DNA from: Chryseobacterium sp. UBA6632
GTDB taxonomy: Bacteria; Bacteroidota; Bacteroidia; Flavobacteriales; Weeksellaceae
Assembly: GCA_002455915.1 (NCBI GenBank)
Contig: DKLU01000306.1
Coordinates: 1 to 5,332, forward strand
Length of the DNA: 5,332 nucleotides
Direction of reading: 5' to 3'
The notes beneath the pieces were generated by a model. That model searched no databases. It worked only from the letters and a program-made list of their open reading frames with translations, and was not told the origin of the DNA. This document shows positions 1 to 5,332 of this stretch, piece by piece; the first letter of the stretch is position 1; each line of letters starts with the position of its first letter. The position numbers were made by a program, and so were the translations under genes.

Positions 1-999
1 AAGCAAAACCCAGTAGAATATATCGAAGCTGGAGATATTGGTGCTGCTGTAGGTTTCAAATCTATCAAAACTGGTGATACGATGTGTGATGAGAAAAACC
101 CGATCATTCTTGAATCTATGGTTTTCCCTGATCCCGTAATTGGTATCGCTGTTGAGCCTAAAACTAAAGCTGACCAAGATAAAATGGGTAACGCTCTAGC
201 TAAATTGGCTGAAGAAGATCCTACGTTTACGGTAAGAACTGACGAGGCTTCTGGACAAACGATCATCTCTGGTATGGGTGAGCTTCACTTAGATATCATT
301 GTAGACCGTATGAAAAGAGAGTTCAAGGTTGAAGTAAACCAAGGACAACCTCAGGTAGAATACAAAGAAAACTTAACAAAAGTTGCTCAACACAGAGAGG
401 TTTACAAAAAACAATCTGGTGGTAAAGGTAAATTTGCTGATATTGTATTTGAACTAGGACCTGCAGACGAAGGTAAAGTTGGTTTAGAATTCATCAATGA
501 GATCAAAGGTGGTAACGTTCCGAGAGAATTTGTTCCTGCTATTGAAAAAGGCTTTAAAGCTGCAATGAAAAACGGTCCATTGGCTGGTTTCGAAGTTGAA
601 GGTATTAAAGTTACTCTTAAGGATGGATCTTTCCACGCGGTGGATTCTGATGCTCTTTCTTTCGAAATGGCTGCAAAATTAGGATTCAAAGAAGCGGGAC
701 GTGCTGCTAAGCCGGTTATTATGGAACCTATTATGAAACTGGAGGTTGTAACTCCGGAAGAATATATGGGTAACATCATTGGTGACCTTAACAAGAGAAG
801 AGGTACGATCAGTGGTCAGGAAGAAAAGAACGGTGCTGTTGTAATCAAAGGTTCAGTTCCACTTTCTGAAATGTTTGGATATGTTACAACTCTAAGAACA
901 CTTTCATCAGGAAGAGCTACTTCTTCTATGGAATTAGAGAAATACCAAGCTACTCCTCAAAACGTTGCTGAAGAAATCATCGCTAAAGCAAAAGGTTAA
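1..999 (+). CDS. fusA: Elongation factor G, C-terminal part (5' end outside window)
   Basis: EF-G is the cytoplasmic GTPase that drives translocation of tRNA and mRNA on the ribosome and helps recycle ribosomes. The frame is open from base 1, giving 332 codons, roughly the last half of a protein that is usually about 700 residues. The G domain lies upstream. Seen here, numbered from the first codon: the end of domain II ([11 protein letters not shown] near 10-20, TGDT near 24-27), domain III with [10 protein letters not shown] at 90-99, and domain IV with its tip loop HAVDSD at 212-217. That loop contains the histidine equivalent to E. coli His583, which reaches into the decoding centre. Domain V follows, with GDLNKRRG at 261-268 and [16 protein letters not shown] further on. 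It is 17 nt upstream of rpsJ and almost certainly co-transcribed with it. This position marks it as the canonical EF-G rather than a paralogue. No frameshift or missing motif was seen. Confidence 0.97.
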   Translation, partial: KQNPVEYIEAGDIGAAVGFKSIKTGDTMCDEKNPIILESMVFPDPVIGIAVEPKTKADQDKMGNALAKLAEEDPTFTVRTDEASGQTIISGMGELHLDIIVDRMKREFKVEVNQGQPQVEYKENLTKVAQHREVYKKQSGGKGKFADIVFELGPADEGKVGLEFINEIKGGNVPREFVPAIEKGFKAAMKNGPLAGFEVEGIKVTLKDGSFHAVDSDALSFEMAAKLGFKEAGRAAKPVIMEPIMKLEVVTPEEYMGNIIGDLNKRRGTISGQEEKNGAVVIKGSVPLSEMFGYVTTLRTLSSGRATSSMELEKYQATPQNVAEEIIAKAKG

Positions 1000-1016
1000 T
1001 TTTTAAAGTACAAGAA

Positions 1017-1322
1017 ATGTCACAAAGAATCAGAATAAAACTAAAATCTTACGATTACAATTTGGTAGACAAGTCTGCTGAGAAAATCGTAAAAACGGTA
1101 AAGGCTACCGGTGCTGTTGTAAACGGACCGATTCCATTGCCAACGAACAAGAGAATCTTCACGGTGTTGAGATCTCCGCACGTAAACAAGAAAGCAAGAG
1201 AGCAGTTCCAATTATCAGCTCACAAGAGACTAATGGATATCTACTCTTCTTCTTCTAAAACTGTTGATGCTCTAATGAAATTAGAACTTCCTTCAGGAGT
1301 TGACGTAGAAATTAAAGTGTGA
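1017..1322 (+). CDS. rpsJ: 30S ribosomal protein S10 (NusE)
   Basis: S10 is a component of the 30S subunit head. As NusE it also pairs with NusB in transcription antitermination; that role is known for the family and not shown here. The 101 residues match the usual length of about 100-105. The N-terminal strand is [10 protein letters not shown], the S10 signature is [11 protein letters not shown] at 33-43, and the conserved loop [12 protein letters not shown] lies at 53-64. The C-terminus ends in [11 protein letters not shown]. The ATG at 1017 follows the fusA stop by 17 nt. No Shine-Dalgarno sequence precedes it, as is usual in this phylum. It is the last gene of its transcription unit, because a strong hairpin terminator begins 28 nt after the stop. 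Confidence 0.98.
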   Translation: MSQRIRIKLKSYDYNLVDKSAEKIVKTVKATGAVVNGPIPLPTNKRIFTVLRSPHVNKKAREQFQLSAHKRLMDIYSSSSKTVDALMKLELPSGVDVEIKV

Positions 1323-1350
1323 TAATTGCATACTTTGCAATGATTATAAT

Positions 1351-1387
1351 AAAATCCGTTCCTTTCGAGGAGCGGATTTTTATTTTT
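1351..1387 (+). terminator. Strong rho-independent terminator after rpsJ
   Basis: A 13-bp stem has its left arm at 1351-1363 and right arm at 1368-1380. It closes on a TTCG tetraloop at 1364-1367, with one G-T wobble pair. The right arm ends in TTTT and is followed by A then TTTTT. The stable UUCG loop and long stem make this the clearest terminator in the window. It ends the fusA-rpsJ transcript. Confidence 0.9.
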
Positions 1388-1566
1388 GCTTGAAACGATT
1401 ATTTTCAAATCAATAATTAGTATTAATGATAATTGATATTTTTATTTAATTTTTAAATTTAAAATCATTTTTCAAGATGTATTGAATTGATTTTTAACCT
1501 TTTTATAGTTCATTAAAATGTAATTAAATTTGATTTTACTCAATCCGTTTTCTTCAAAACTGTATT

Positions 1567-1574
1567 TACATTTG
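1567..1574 (+). promoter_or_regulatory. Putative -7 promoter box (TACATTTG) for the carbonic anhydrase gene
   Basis: The octamer is a perfect match to TAnnTTTG, the -7 element used by Bacteroidota sigma factors. It lies 38 nt before the ATG at 1613, giving an expected 5' leader of roughly 30 nt. No convincing -33 TTG element sits at the usual spacing. The box overlaps a GTG at 1574 that could otherwise be read as an earlier in-frame start, and so argues against that start. The rest of the spacer 1388-1566 is AT-rich and shows no gene or RNA. Confidence 0.5.
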
Positions 1575-1612
1575 TGTTGTTAAAAAAATATATACTTAAT
1601 AGTTTAACGCAA

Positions 1613-2464
1613 ATGATAACAGAAAAAAAATTCTTTTTAGTGCTGAAAAATTCAGCGGCTAGAGTAGGGAAAGTAGGCATTGTTCTTATCTCTGCTCAAT
1701 TGTTTTTAATGGCTTGTAGTAAAGAAGATGATGAAAACCACATCTTGGCTTCTTATCCATCAGATCTCATCAGTACGCCCATCGTCACTTCAGATTTCTC
1801 TTCTGCGGTTGCAGAATCTCAAACTCCAATCGACATTATTACTTCAAACCTGATTCCATTTAAAAGTAATGACCCAAATATTCATTATGGAGCAGTTACT
1901 TTAAATTCAGTAGCGAATAATGAAGGTGAAAACCTAAGAGTAAATGTTGCGGGGGCAGACAGTTTCAACAATTATATTTCAGTCGGCGGAAAGCAATATA
2001 ATCTGGTTAATTTCCATTTTCATTACAGCAGTGAGCATACCATTAACGGAGCTTACAGTAAGATGGAAATTCATTTTGTAAATCGATCGCTAGATAATTC
2101 TTATGCGGTTTTAGGTGTTTTGGTAGATTCAGGAAACGGAAATCCGGGACTTCAGGATTTATTCAATCAGTCACCAACAACGCCTAATGCGATTAATTCT
2201 CCCAATACAACGCTTAATTTATCTACTTTGTTTCCATCAAATATCAAAGAATATTACACATATAGCGGCTCATTAACCACTCCGAATTTTGGAGCTAATT
2301 CTTCAGCTACGGACGGGGGACCAGTAACTTGGTTTGTATTTAAAGATAAGCAGCAGGTTTCGGATGCTGAGTTTTCAACTTATAAATCTGTTTATACCGA
2401 GCCAAATTTCAGAACAACTCGTCCGCTGAATGGTCGGAAAGTATATGTGAAGGTAAATGATTAG
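1613..2464 (+). CDS. Alpha-type carbonic anhydrase family lipoprotein
   Basis: Alpha carbonic anhydrases interconvert CO2 and bicarbonate with a zinc ion held by three histidines. Numbered from the ATG at 1613 (283 residues), a lipoprotein signal peptide runs to LFLMAC, with the lipidated Cys at 35 (1715-1717). SKEDDE follows, resembling the acidic lipoprotein export signal of Bacteroidota, so the protein is probably anchored outside the cell. The catalytic domain has a QTPIDI strand (70-75), FHFH with zinc ligands His135 and His137, SEHT with Glu141, MEIH with the third ligand His154, and SLTTP with Thr222 as the gatekeeper. VTWFVFKD follows. Odd features: no His at the proton-shuttle position (NNEGEN instead of the usual NNGH), no Cys other than the lipid Cys, and no N-terminal Trp-rich segment. 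An in-frame GTG at 1574 would add 13 residues but overlaps a promoter-like box, so ATG 1613 is preferred. The fold and zinc site are clear; catalytic activity is less certain. Confidence 0.88.
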   Translation: MITEKKFFLVLKNSAARVGKVGIVLISAQLFLMACSKEDDENHILASYPSDLISTPIVTSDFSSAVAESQTPIDIITSNLIPFKSNDPNIHYGAVTLNSVANNEGENLRVNVAGADSFNNYISVGGKQYNLVNFHFHYSSEHTINGAYSKMEIHFVNRSLDNSYAVLGVLVDSGNGNPGLQDLFNQSPTTPNAINSPNTTLNLSTLFPSNIKEYYTYSGSLTTPNFGANSSATDGGPVTWFVFKDKQQVSDAEFSTYKSVYTEPNFRTTRPLNGRKVYVKVND

Positions 2465-2483
2465 CCTTGATGACAAGATAAAG

Positions 2484-2523
2484 CAAAGAATCGAAACCAT
2501 AAGATTTCGACTCTTTGTTTTTA
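2484..2523 (+). terminator. Hairpin terminator between convergent carbonic anhydrase and terpene synthase genes
   Basis: The arms lie at 2484-2496 and 2505-2517. They form 13 positions with one A-C mismatch around an 8-nt loop, followed by a T-run at 2518-2522. It begins 19 nt after the carbonic anhydrase stop. Its far edge touches the stop codon of the oppositely oriented terpene synthase gene at 2524, so the same hairpin lies just downstream of both genes. The minus-strand side has a weaker T-rich tail, so action in that direction is only possible. Confidence 0.78.
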
Positions 2524-3540
2524 TTATTGATTTATATTACTTACGTATTCTCCCTCCACAAAGCCTCCATTTACATACCTTGATGTGTCGTTGGTATGCC
2601 ATGCATAAACCCCGGAGATCATGATACCAAGATCTTTTACATAATTGGCTACCAAATCATGGAAACCTTCAAAAGGAGGAAGATGTTTTTGAAGAATTAA
2701 AAATTCATGTAAATATTCATCATGTAATTTAATAGCTTCCATATAAGCATCCTTCATTGGAATATTCTTCTCATTCTGAATAACTTTTACAAGATTCATA
2801 GTGTCTTCTTCACGATGAAGTTCTTTTGGTAAAGATATGATATCATTATGTATTCCGATCATCAGTCCACAAAGGGTATAAATTCGCTTTAGGTGAGGAT
2901 GTTCAAAAATATAATCCGGAATTTCTCGGTAATCTTTTTGCAAAGCAGCATAGTCACAGTAGGGTAAAACACCGCTAGTTGCCTCGCGAATGAGTAAGTA
3001 AACTGCTAAGGGAGGCACGGTGTTGCTTCTGTAATAAATTTTTTCCTCAGAATATCCTTCAAAGACATAGCGAATAGATCTCACGAATCGGTCATAAATA
3101 TTTTTCGGAATATTAATTTTTAGTGCATCTTGGCGAAGCACCCAATATAAATGAAAAATACCATTTTCCTCAGGCTCATCCGGAAGTTCACCATTAAGAA
3201 TAGAAATAATACGTTGCGTAATATCGTACATTTCCCTACGTGAGCATTTATCAAAATAATCATCCATCATTGCGCCGTTGGTGGTATAGTTAGATAAAGG
3301 TCTTAGTTCATCAATACTTTTTAAGAACGGACACCCTCGTGCAGCAATATCTGTAAGATGATGCTTTTTATGTTTTTCACGGGCTTCTTTACTATGAATA
3401 GCATATTCTGTATCAATCCATTGGTAATATTCTTCCCGTTGTTGCTTAAATTGTGGGTGAATATAATCAGGAAAAGGATATTTTGGTTTAGGTAAATCTT
3501 CAAAACCTGAATAAAACTCCTTGTTTGTAATTGTTTTCAT
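2524..3540 (-). CDS. Class I terpene synthase (bacterial terpene cyclase)
   Basis: Class I terpene synthases ionise a prenyl diphosphate with a magnesium cluster and guide the carbocation into a cyclic or linear terpene in the cytoplasm. At 338 residues this has the normal length for a single-domain bacterial enzyme. The N-terminal element is PFPDYIHP (22-29). The aspartate-rich metal motif is DDYFD (Asp93, Asp94, Asp97). A diphosphate-sensor segment YLLIREATSG contains Arg185, 47 residues before the second metal motif. That motif is NDIISLPKE (Asn232, Asp233, Ser236, Lys239, Glu240), a full match to NDxxSxxxE. The C-terminal RY pair is at 321-322. All catalytic elements are intact. The gene stands alone, convergent with the carbonic anhydrase gene and divergent from the GLPGLI gene, with no prenyl synthase or P450 nearby. 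Diterpene synthases are known from Chryseobacterium (from memory: chryseodiene and wanjudiene synthases). Whether this one uses FPP or GGPP cannot be read from sequence. The ATG at 3540 is preceded by an A-rich stretch. Confidence 0.93.
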   Translation of the reverse strand: MKTITNKEFYSGFEDLPKPKYPFPDYIHPQFKQQREEYYQWIDTEYAIHSKEAREKHKKHHLTDIAARGCPFLKSIDELRPLSNYTTNGAMMDDYFDKCSRREMYDITQRIISILNGELPDEPEENGIFHLYWVLRQDALKINIPKNIYDRFVRSIRYVFEGYSEEKIYYRSNTVPPLAVYLLIREATSGVLPYCDYAALQKDYREIPDYIFEHPHLKRIYTLCGLMIGIHNDIISLPKELHREEDTMNLVKVIQNEKNIPMKDAYMEAIKLHDEYLHEFLILQKHLPPFEGFHDLVANYVKDLGIMISGVYAWHTNDTSRYVNGGFVEGEYVSNINQ

Positions 3541-3559
3541 TTAAATTTGTTTTTATGAT

Positions 3560-3567
3560 TAAAGTTA
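3560..3567 (-). promoter_or_regulatory. Weak -7-like box for the terpene synthase gene
   Basis: On the minus strand this reads TAACTTTA, one base away from TAnnTTTG. It lies 19 nt upstream of the terpene synthase ATG. A TTG (plus-strand complement at 3582-3584) lies 14 nt further upstream, closer than the usual -33 spacing. The surrounding DNA is so AT-rich that a chance match is quite possible. Confidence 0.22.
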
Positions 3568-3656
3568 TGATAAAATTAAATCAAAAAATTGAGATTTATT
3601 ATATTTTTTTTTGATTGATTATTTATTTAATCATTAAATTGAAAAAAATGAATCTG

Positions 3657-3664
3657 TATCTTTG
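3657..3664 (+). promoter_or_regulatory. Putative -7 promoter box (TATCTTTG) for the GLPGLI gene
   Basis: A perfect match to TAnnTTTG, ending 16 nt before the ATG at 3681. A TTG lies 15 nt upstream at 3639-3641, somewhat closer than the typical -33 element. If used, transcription would begin around 3669-3672 with a very short leader. That would exclude the in-frame upstream starts at 3615 (TTG) and 3648 (ATG) and fix the start at 3681. Confidence 0.5.
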
Positions 3665-3680
3665 TTTTGAAGTAATAACT

Positions 3681-4505
3681 ATGCAAAAAATTTTCATCAT
3701 ATTCATACTCTTTGGTTTTTGTTTACAGGCACAGACAAAAAGATTTATGTATGAATTGGAATTCAAAAGAGATTCTACTGAAGCGAGATACGATAAAGTA
3801 CATTTTGTGTTGGATGTGAATCCGAAGGACGTGAAATTTTATGAATACAATTATTTGATATCAGATTCCATCAATAAGGCTAAAGGAAATTATGACCATC
3901 GATTTGGAGGTGATTTTATTAGTGTTAAACGCTCAAAAGATTCATATAATAATCAAAATTATGAGTTGATAGGTTCTGATATGTACACTTTTCCCACAGA
4001 AGATAAAATGACTTGGAAACTGACCAATGAAACTCAAAAATTAGGGCAATATACTTTACAGAAAGCCACGACAAAATTTGGTGGAAGAGAATGGACAGCT
4101 TGGTTTAATAAAGACATCATTATTCCTGAAGGACCTTATAAATTCCGCGGTCTTCCCGGACTGATTTTCTTTCTGGAAGATTCAAAATCGAATTATCTTT
4201 TTTCTTTAGTTAAAAATAAAAACTTAAAAAATACCTACGATACTTTTGGGTTTATAGAAACTTTTTATGGTAATAAACCTCTGGAGGTATCAGATGCAGT
4301 AAGGCTGAAAAAAAAGATGGATATTTATAATGATCCGCTGCATGATATGAGAAATGGTTTTAAAGAAAATGCAGGTGAAGAAATATTTGTAATGAATGTG
4401 AAAGTTACTAAAAAAGAACAATTCAATGAACTGAATAAAAAAGTTCAGCAAATGATGAAGAAGTTTAATAACCCGATTGAACGCAATAAAGCATTGAAAT
4501 ATTAA
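3681..4505 (+). CDS. GLPGLI family secreted protein
   Basis: Members of the GLPGLI family are common exported proteins of Bacteroidota with no established biochemical role. From the ATG at 3681 the protein has 274 residues. A signal peptide has Lys3 followed by a run of Ile, Phe and Leu, with a likely cleavage at QA|QTK around residue 17. That puts it in the periplasm or outside the cell. The family core is visible: a Trp at 112 in MTWKLTNET, then GREWTAWFNKDI with Trp138 and Trp141, then GPYKFRGLPGLI, with the name-giving GLPGLI at 157-162 (bases 4149-4166). The C-terminal part is Lys-rich and looks helical (KKEQFNELNKKVQQMMKK). Longer readings from 3615 or 3648 would put poorly fitting residues ahead of the signal peptide and overlap the promoter-like box, so they were not chosen. 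It is divergent from the terpene synthase gene and shares its upstream region. No functional link between the two is shown. Confidence 0.9.
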   Translation: MQKIFIIFILFGFCLQAQTKRFMYELEFKRDSTEARYDKVHFVLDVNPKDVKFYEYNYLISDSINKAKGNYDHRFGGDFISVKRSKDSYNNQNYELIGSDMYTFPTEDKMTWKLTNETQKLGQYTLQKATTKFGGREWTAWFNKDIIIPEGPYKFRGLPGLIFFLEDSKSNYLFSLVKNKNLKNTYDTFGFIETFYGNKPLEVSDAVRLKKKMDIYNDPLHDMRNGFKENAGEEIFVMNVKVTKKEQFNELNKKVQQMMKKFNNPIERNKALKY

Positions 4506-4522
4506 ATAGCTAATTCTACTTC

Positions 4523-4548
4523 AACTCTGCTTGTTCGGCGGAGTTTTT
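4523..4548 (+). terminator. Rho-independent terminator after the GLPGLI gene
   Basis: An 8-bp stem has arms at 4523-4530 and 4538-4545, with one T-G wobble and a 7-nt loop containing TTCG. A T-run follows to 4548. It starts 18 nt after the GLPGLI stop. It separates that gene from the iron permease gene, which begins 28 nt further on with no clear TAnnTTTG box. Some read-through may therefore feed the next gene. Confidence 0.75.
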
Positions 4549-4575
4549 GCTTGATTTTTCACAAAATAATACAAA

Positions 4576-5073
4576 ATGGCAAACACAAGTACGAGTGTCT
4601 TTGAAAAATTTTCTAATTGGGCAACTAAATTTACCGGAAGCAGCTATGCGTTTATTGGCGCGACAATAATTGTGATTGCCTGGGCAGTTTCCGGGCCTAT
4701 TTTTAATTATTCGGAGACTTGGCAATTGGTAATCAATACGGGAACGACAATTATTACCTTTTTGATGGTTTTTCTTATTCAAAAATCTCAAAATAAAGAT
4801 TCTAAAGCCATTCAAATCAAACTCAACGAATTGATTGCCGCCAATGAAAAAGCGAGTAACAGAATCGTTGATATTGAAGAATTAACAGAAAAGGAACTAG
4901 ACCAGCTTCATTGTTATTACGAAAAGCTGGCAAGTTTTGCCAAAGAAGATGCTGATATTCATACTTCGCATTCCATAGATGCTGCCCATAGAAACCAAGA
5001 TTATAAGCATGAGTTTTTTAAAAAGAAACATGAAGAGTGGCTGCAAAAAAAGCAGCAGAAGAATGTGAATTAA
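4576..5073 (+). CDS. Low-affinity iron permease family membrane protein
   Basis: This is a small inner-membrane protein of 165 residues, related to part of the yeast low-affinity iron transporter Fet4. The family name comes from yeast; iron transport by the short bacterial members has not been established as far as I know. A soluble start (FEKFSNWATKFTGSS) is followed by one membrane segment at about 24-43 (AFIGATIIVIAWAVSGPIF). The family-typical stretch INTGTTIITFLMVFLIQKSQNKD lies at 53-75 and contains the second membrane segment. KAIQIKLNELI (77-87) follows and is also typical. The rest, about 100-165, is charged, probably helical and cytosolic. It carries six histidines at 112, 129, 132, 138, 145 and 152, the last three seven residues apart. 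The ATG at 4576 has no Shine-Dalgarno motif. The gene sits between two terminators, so it is probably monocistronic. Confidence 0.85.
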   Translation: MANTSTSVFEKFSNWATKFTGSSYAFIGATIIVIAWAVSGPIFNYSETWQLVINTGTTIITFLMVFLIQKSQNKDSKAIQIKLNELIAANEKASNRIVDIEELTEKELDQLHCYYEKLASFAKEDADIHTSHSIDAAHRNQDYKHEFFKKKHEEWLQKKQQKNVN

Positions 5074-5097
5074 ATTATCAGGCAAAAAAAATATATG

Positions 5098-5144
5098 AGC
5101 CATTCAAAAGTCTATACAATGATTTTTGAATGGCTTTTTATTTT
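5098..5144 (+). terminator. Strong, possibly bidirectional terminator after the permease gene
   Basis: A perfect 12-bp stem has arms at 5098-5109 and 5124-5135 around a 14-nt loop. T-rich sequence follows (TTTTT to 5139, then ATTTTA). Upstream of the stem, an A-run at 5084-5091 would act as a T-run on the minus strand, so the element could stop transcription from both sides. It begins 24 nt after the permease stop codon. Confidence 0.85.
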
Positions 5145-5243
5145 ACGTCAAGTTCTGTCGTTTGCGTCAATTATTTTTACATTAAGGTGTTAATTCAGTG
5201 TTAACTTCCTTTAATAAATCTTTTTCTTGTGAAGTAAAAAGAT

Positions 5244-5251
5244 TATTTTTG
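5244..5251 (+). promoter_or_regulatory. Putative -7 promoter box (TATTTTTG) for the gene at the right edge
   Basis: A perfect TAnnTTTG match ending 45 nt before the ATG at 5297, implying a leader of about 40 nt. A TTG at 5227-5229 lies 14 nt upstream, closer than the usual -33 spacing. The preceding spacer 5145-5243 holds no recognisable gene. Confidence 0.45.
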
Positions 5252-5296
5252 CAACTCTTAAAAATTGGTAACAATAAAACTTAAATAAACACGAGT

Positions 5297-5332
5297 ATGA
5301 AAAAAATCTACACGGGTGCACTTTTCTTGTGC
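5297..5332 (+). CDS. Start of an exported protein (3' end outside window)
   Basis: Only 12 codons are visible: MKKIYTGALFLC. Two lysines followed by a small or hydrophobic run look like the beginning of a signal peptide. The Cys at position 12 is too early to be judged as a lipobox. A promoter-like box 45 nt upstream and an isolating terminator before it support a genuine gene start. Family and function cannot be determined from this fragment. Confidence 0.5.
   Translation, partial: MKKIYTGALFLC

Noticed and set aside
402..794. 130-codon open frame on the minus strand inside fusA
   Set aside because: It is antisense to strongly conserved EF-G domain III to V coding sequence and its translation shows no recognisable domain.
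1325..1341. Small hairpin ATTGCA / TGCAAT just after rpsJ
   Set aside because: The stem is only 6 bp with no T-run of its own; the real terminator lies at 1351-1387.
1388..1560. Several AT-only near-palindromes in the spacer before the carbonic anhydrase gene
   Set aside because: The composition is almost pure A and T, so partial palindromes are expected by chance, and none has a conserved core.
3321..3503. 60-codon minus-strand frame inside the terpene synthase gene
   Set aside because: It overlaps the N-terminal coding part of a clear terpene synthase in another frame, and its Ile/Leu/Asn-rich translation is what AT-rich DNA gives by chance.
4516..4815. 99-codon minus-strand frame over the start of the iron permease gene
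   Set aside because: It runs through the GLPGLI terminator and opposite the well-supported permease coding sequence, with no family features.
2524..5073. Possible terpene biosynthesis cluster including GLPGLI and permease genes
   Set aside because: The genes face different ways, are separated by terminators, and none encodes a prenyl synthase, oxidase or transferase, so a shared pathway is not supported.
4897..5103. 68-codon minus-strand hydrophobic frame
   Set aside because: Its hydrophobic look comes from reading Lys/Glu-rich permease tail codons in antisense; it also starts within the terminator hairpin.
5146..5204. Short direct repeats: CGTCAA at 5146 and 5165, GTGTTAA at 5187 and 5198
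   Set aside because: Units of 6-7 bases occurring twice are too short to claim an operator or an array.

Overview
The window reads as a chromosomal segment of a Bacteroidota bacterium, most likely a flavobacterium close to Chryseobacterium (Weeksellaceae). The grounds are AT-rich intergenic DNA, starts preceded by A-rich stretches with no Shine-Dalgarno motif, several perfect matches to the Bacteroidota -7 box TAnnTTTG, a GLPGLI-family protein, and a lipoprotein with an acidic export signal after its cysteine. The genus is an inference from these traits and from protein style; no search was run.

Region 1 (1-1387) is core translation machinery. It holds the 3' half of fusA (elongation factor G, domains II end to V), a 17-nt gap, rpsJ (ribosomal protein S10), and then a strong UUCG-loop terminator. 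The terminator closes this transcription unit directly after rpsJ, so rplC does not follow as it does in many S10 clusters.

Region 2 (1388-5332) is a string of accessory genes, each apparently transcribed alone. An AT-rich spacer with a promoter-like box leads to an alpha-type carbonic anhydrase lipoprotein (1613-2464, +). A hairpin terminator separates it from a convergent class I terpene synthase (2524-3540, -). The synthase diverges from a secreted GLPGLI-family protein (3681-4505, +), which ends in its own terminator. Next come a two-helix low-affinity iron permease family protein (4576-5073, +), a strong terminator that could work in both directions, and the first 12 codons of another probably exported protein (from 5297).

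The genes do not form an obvious pathway. The terpene synthase has no prenyl diphosphate synthase or tailoring enzyme beside it, so it probably draws on GPP, FPP or GGPP from primary isoprenoid metabolism. It is the most interesting gene here: all expected class I metal-binding and diphosphate-sensing motifs are present and its product is unknown. The second point of interest is the carbonic anhydrase, which keeps the zinc site but lacks the usual proton-shuttle histidine, both disulfide cysteines and the N-terminal aromatic segment. I see no CRISPR array, tRNA, rRNA, insertion sequence or phage gene.
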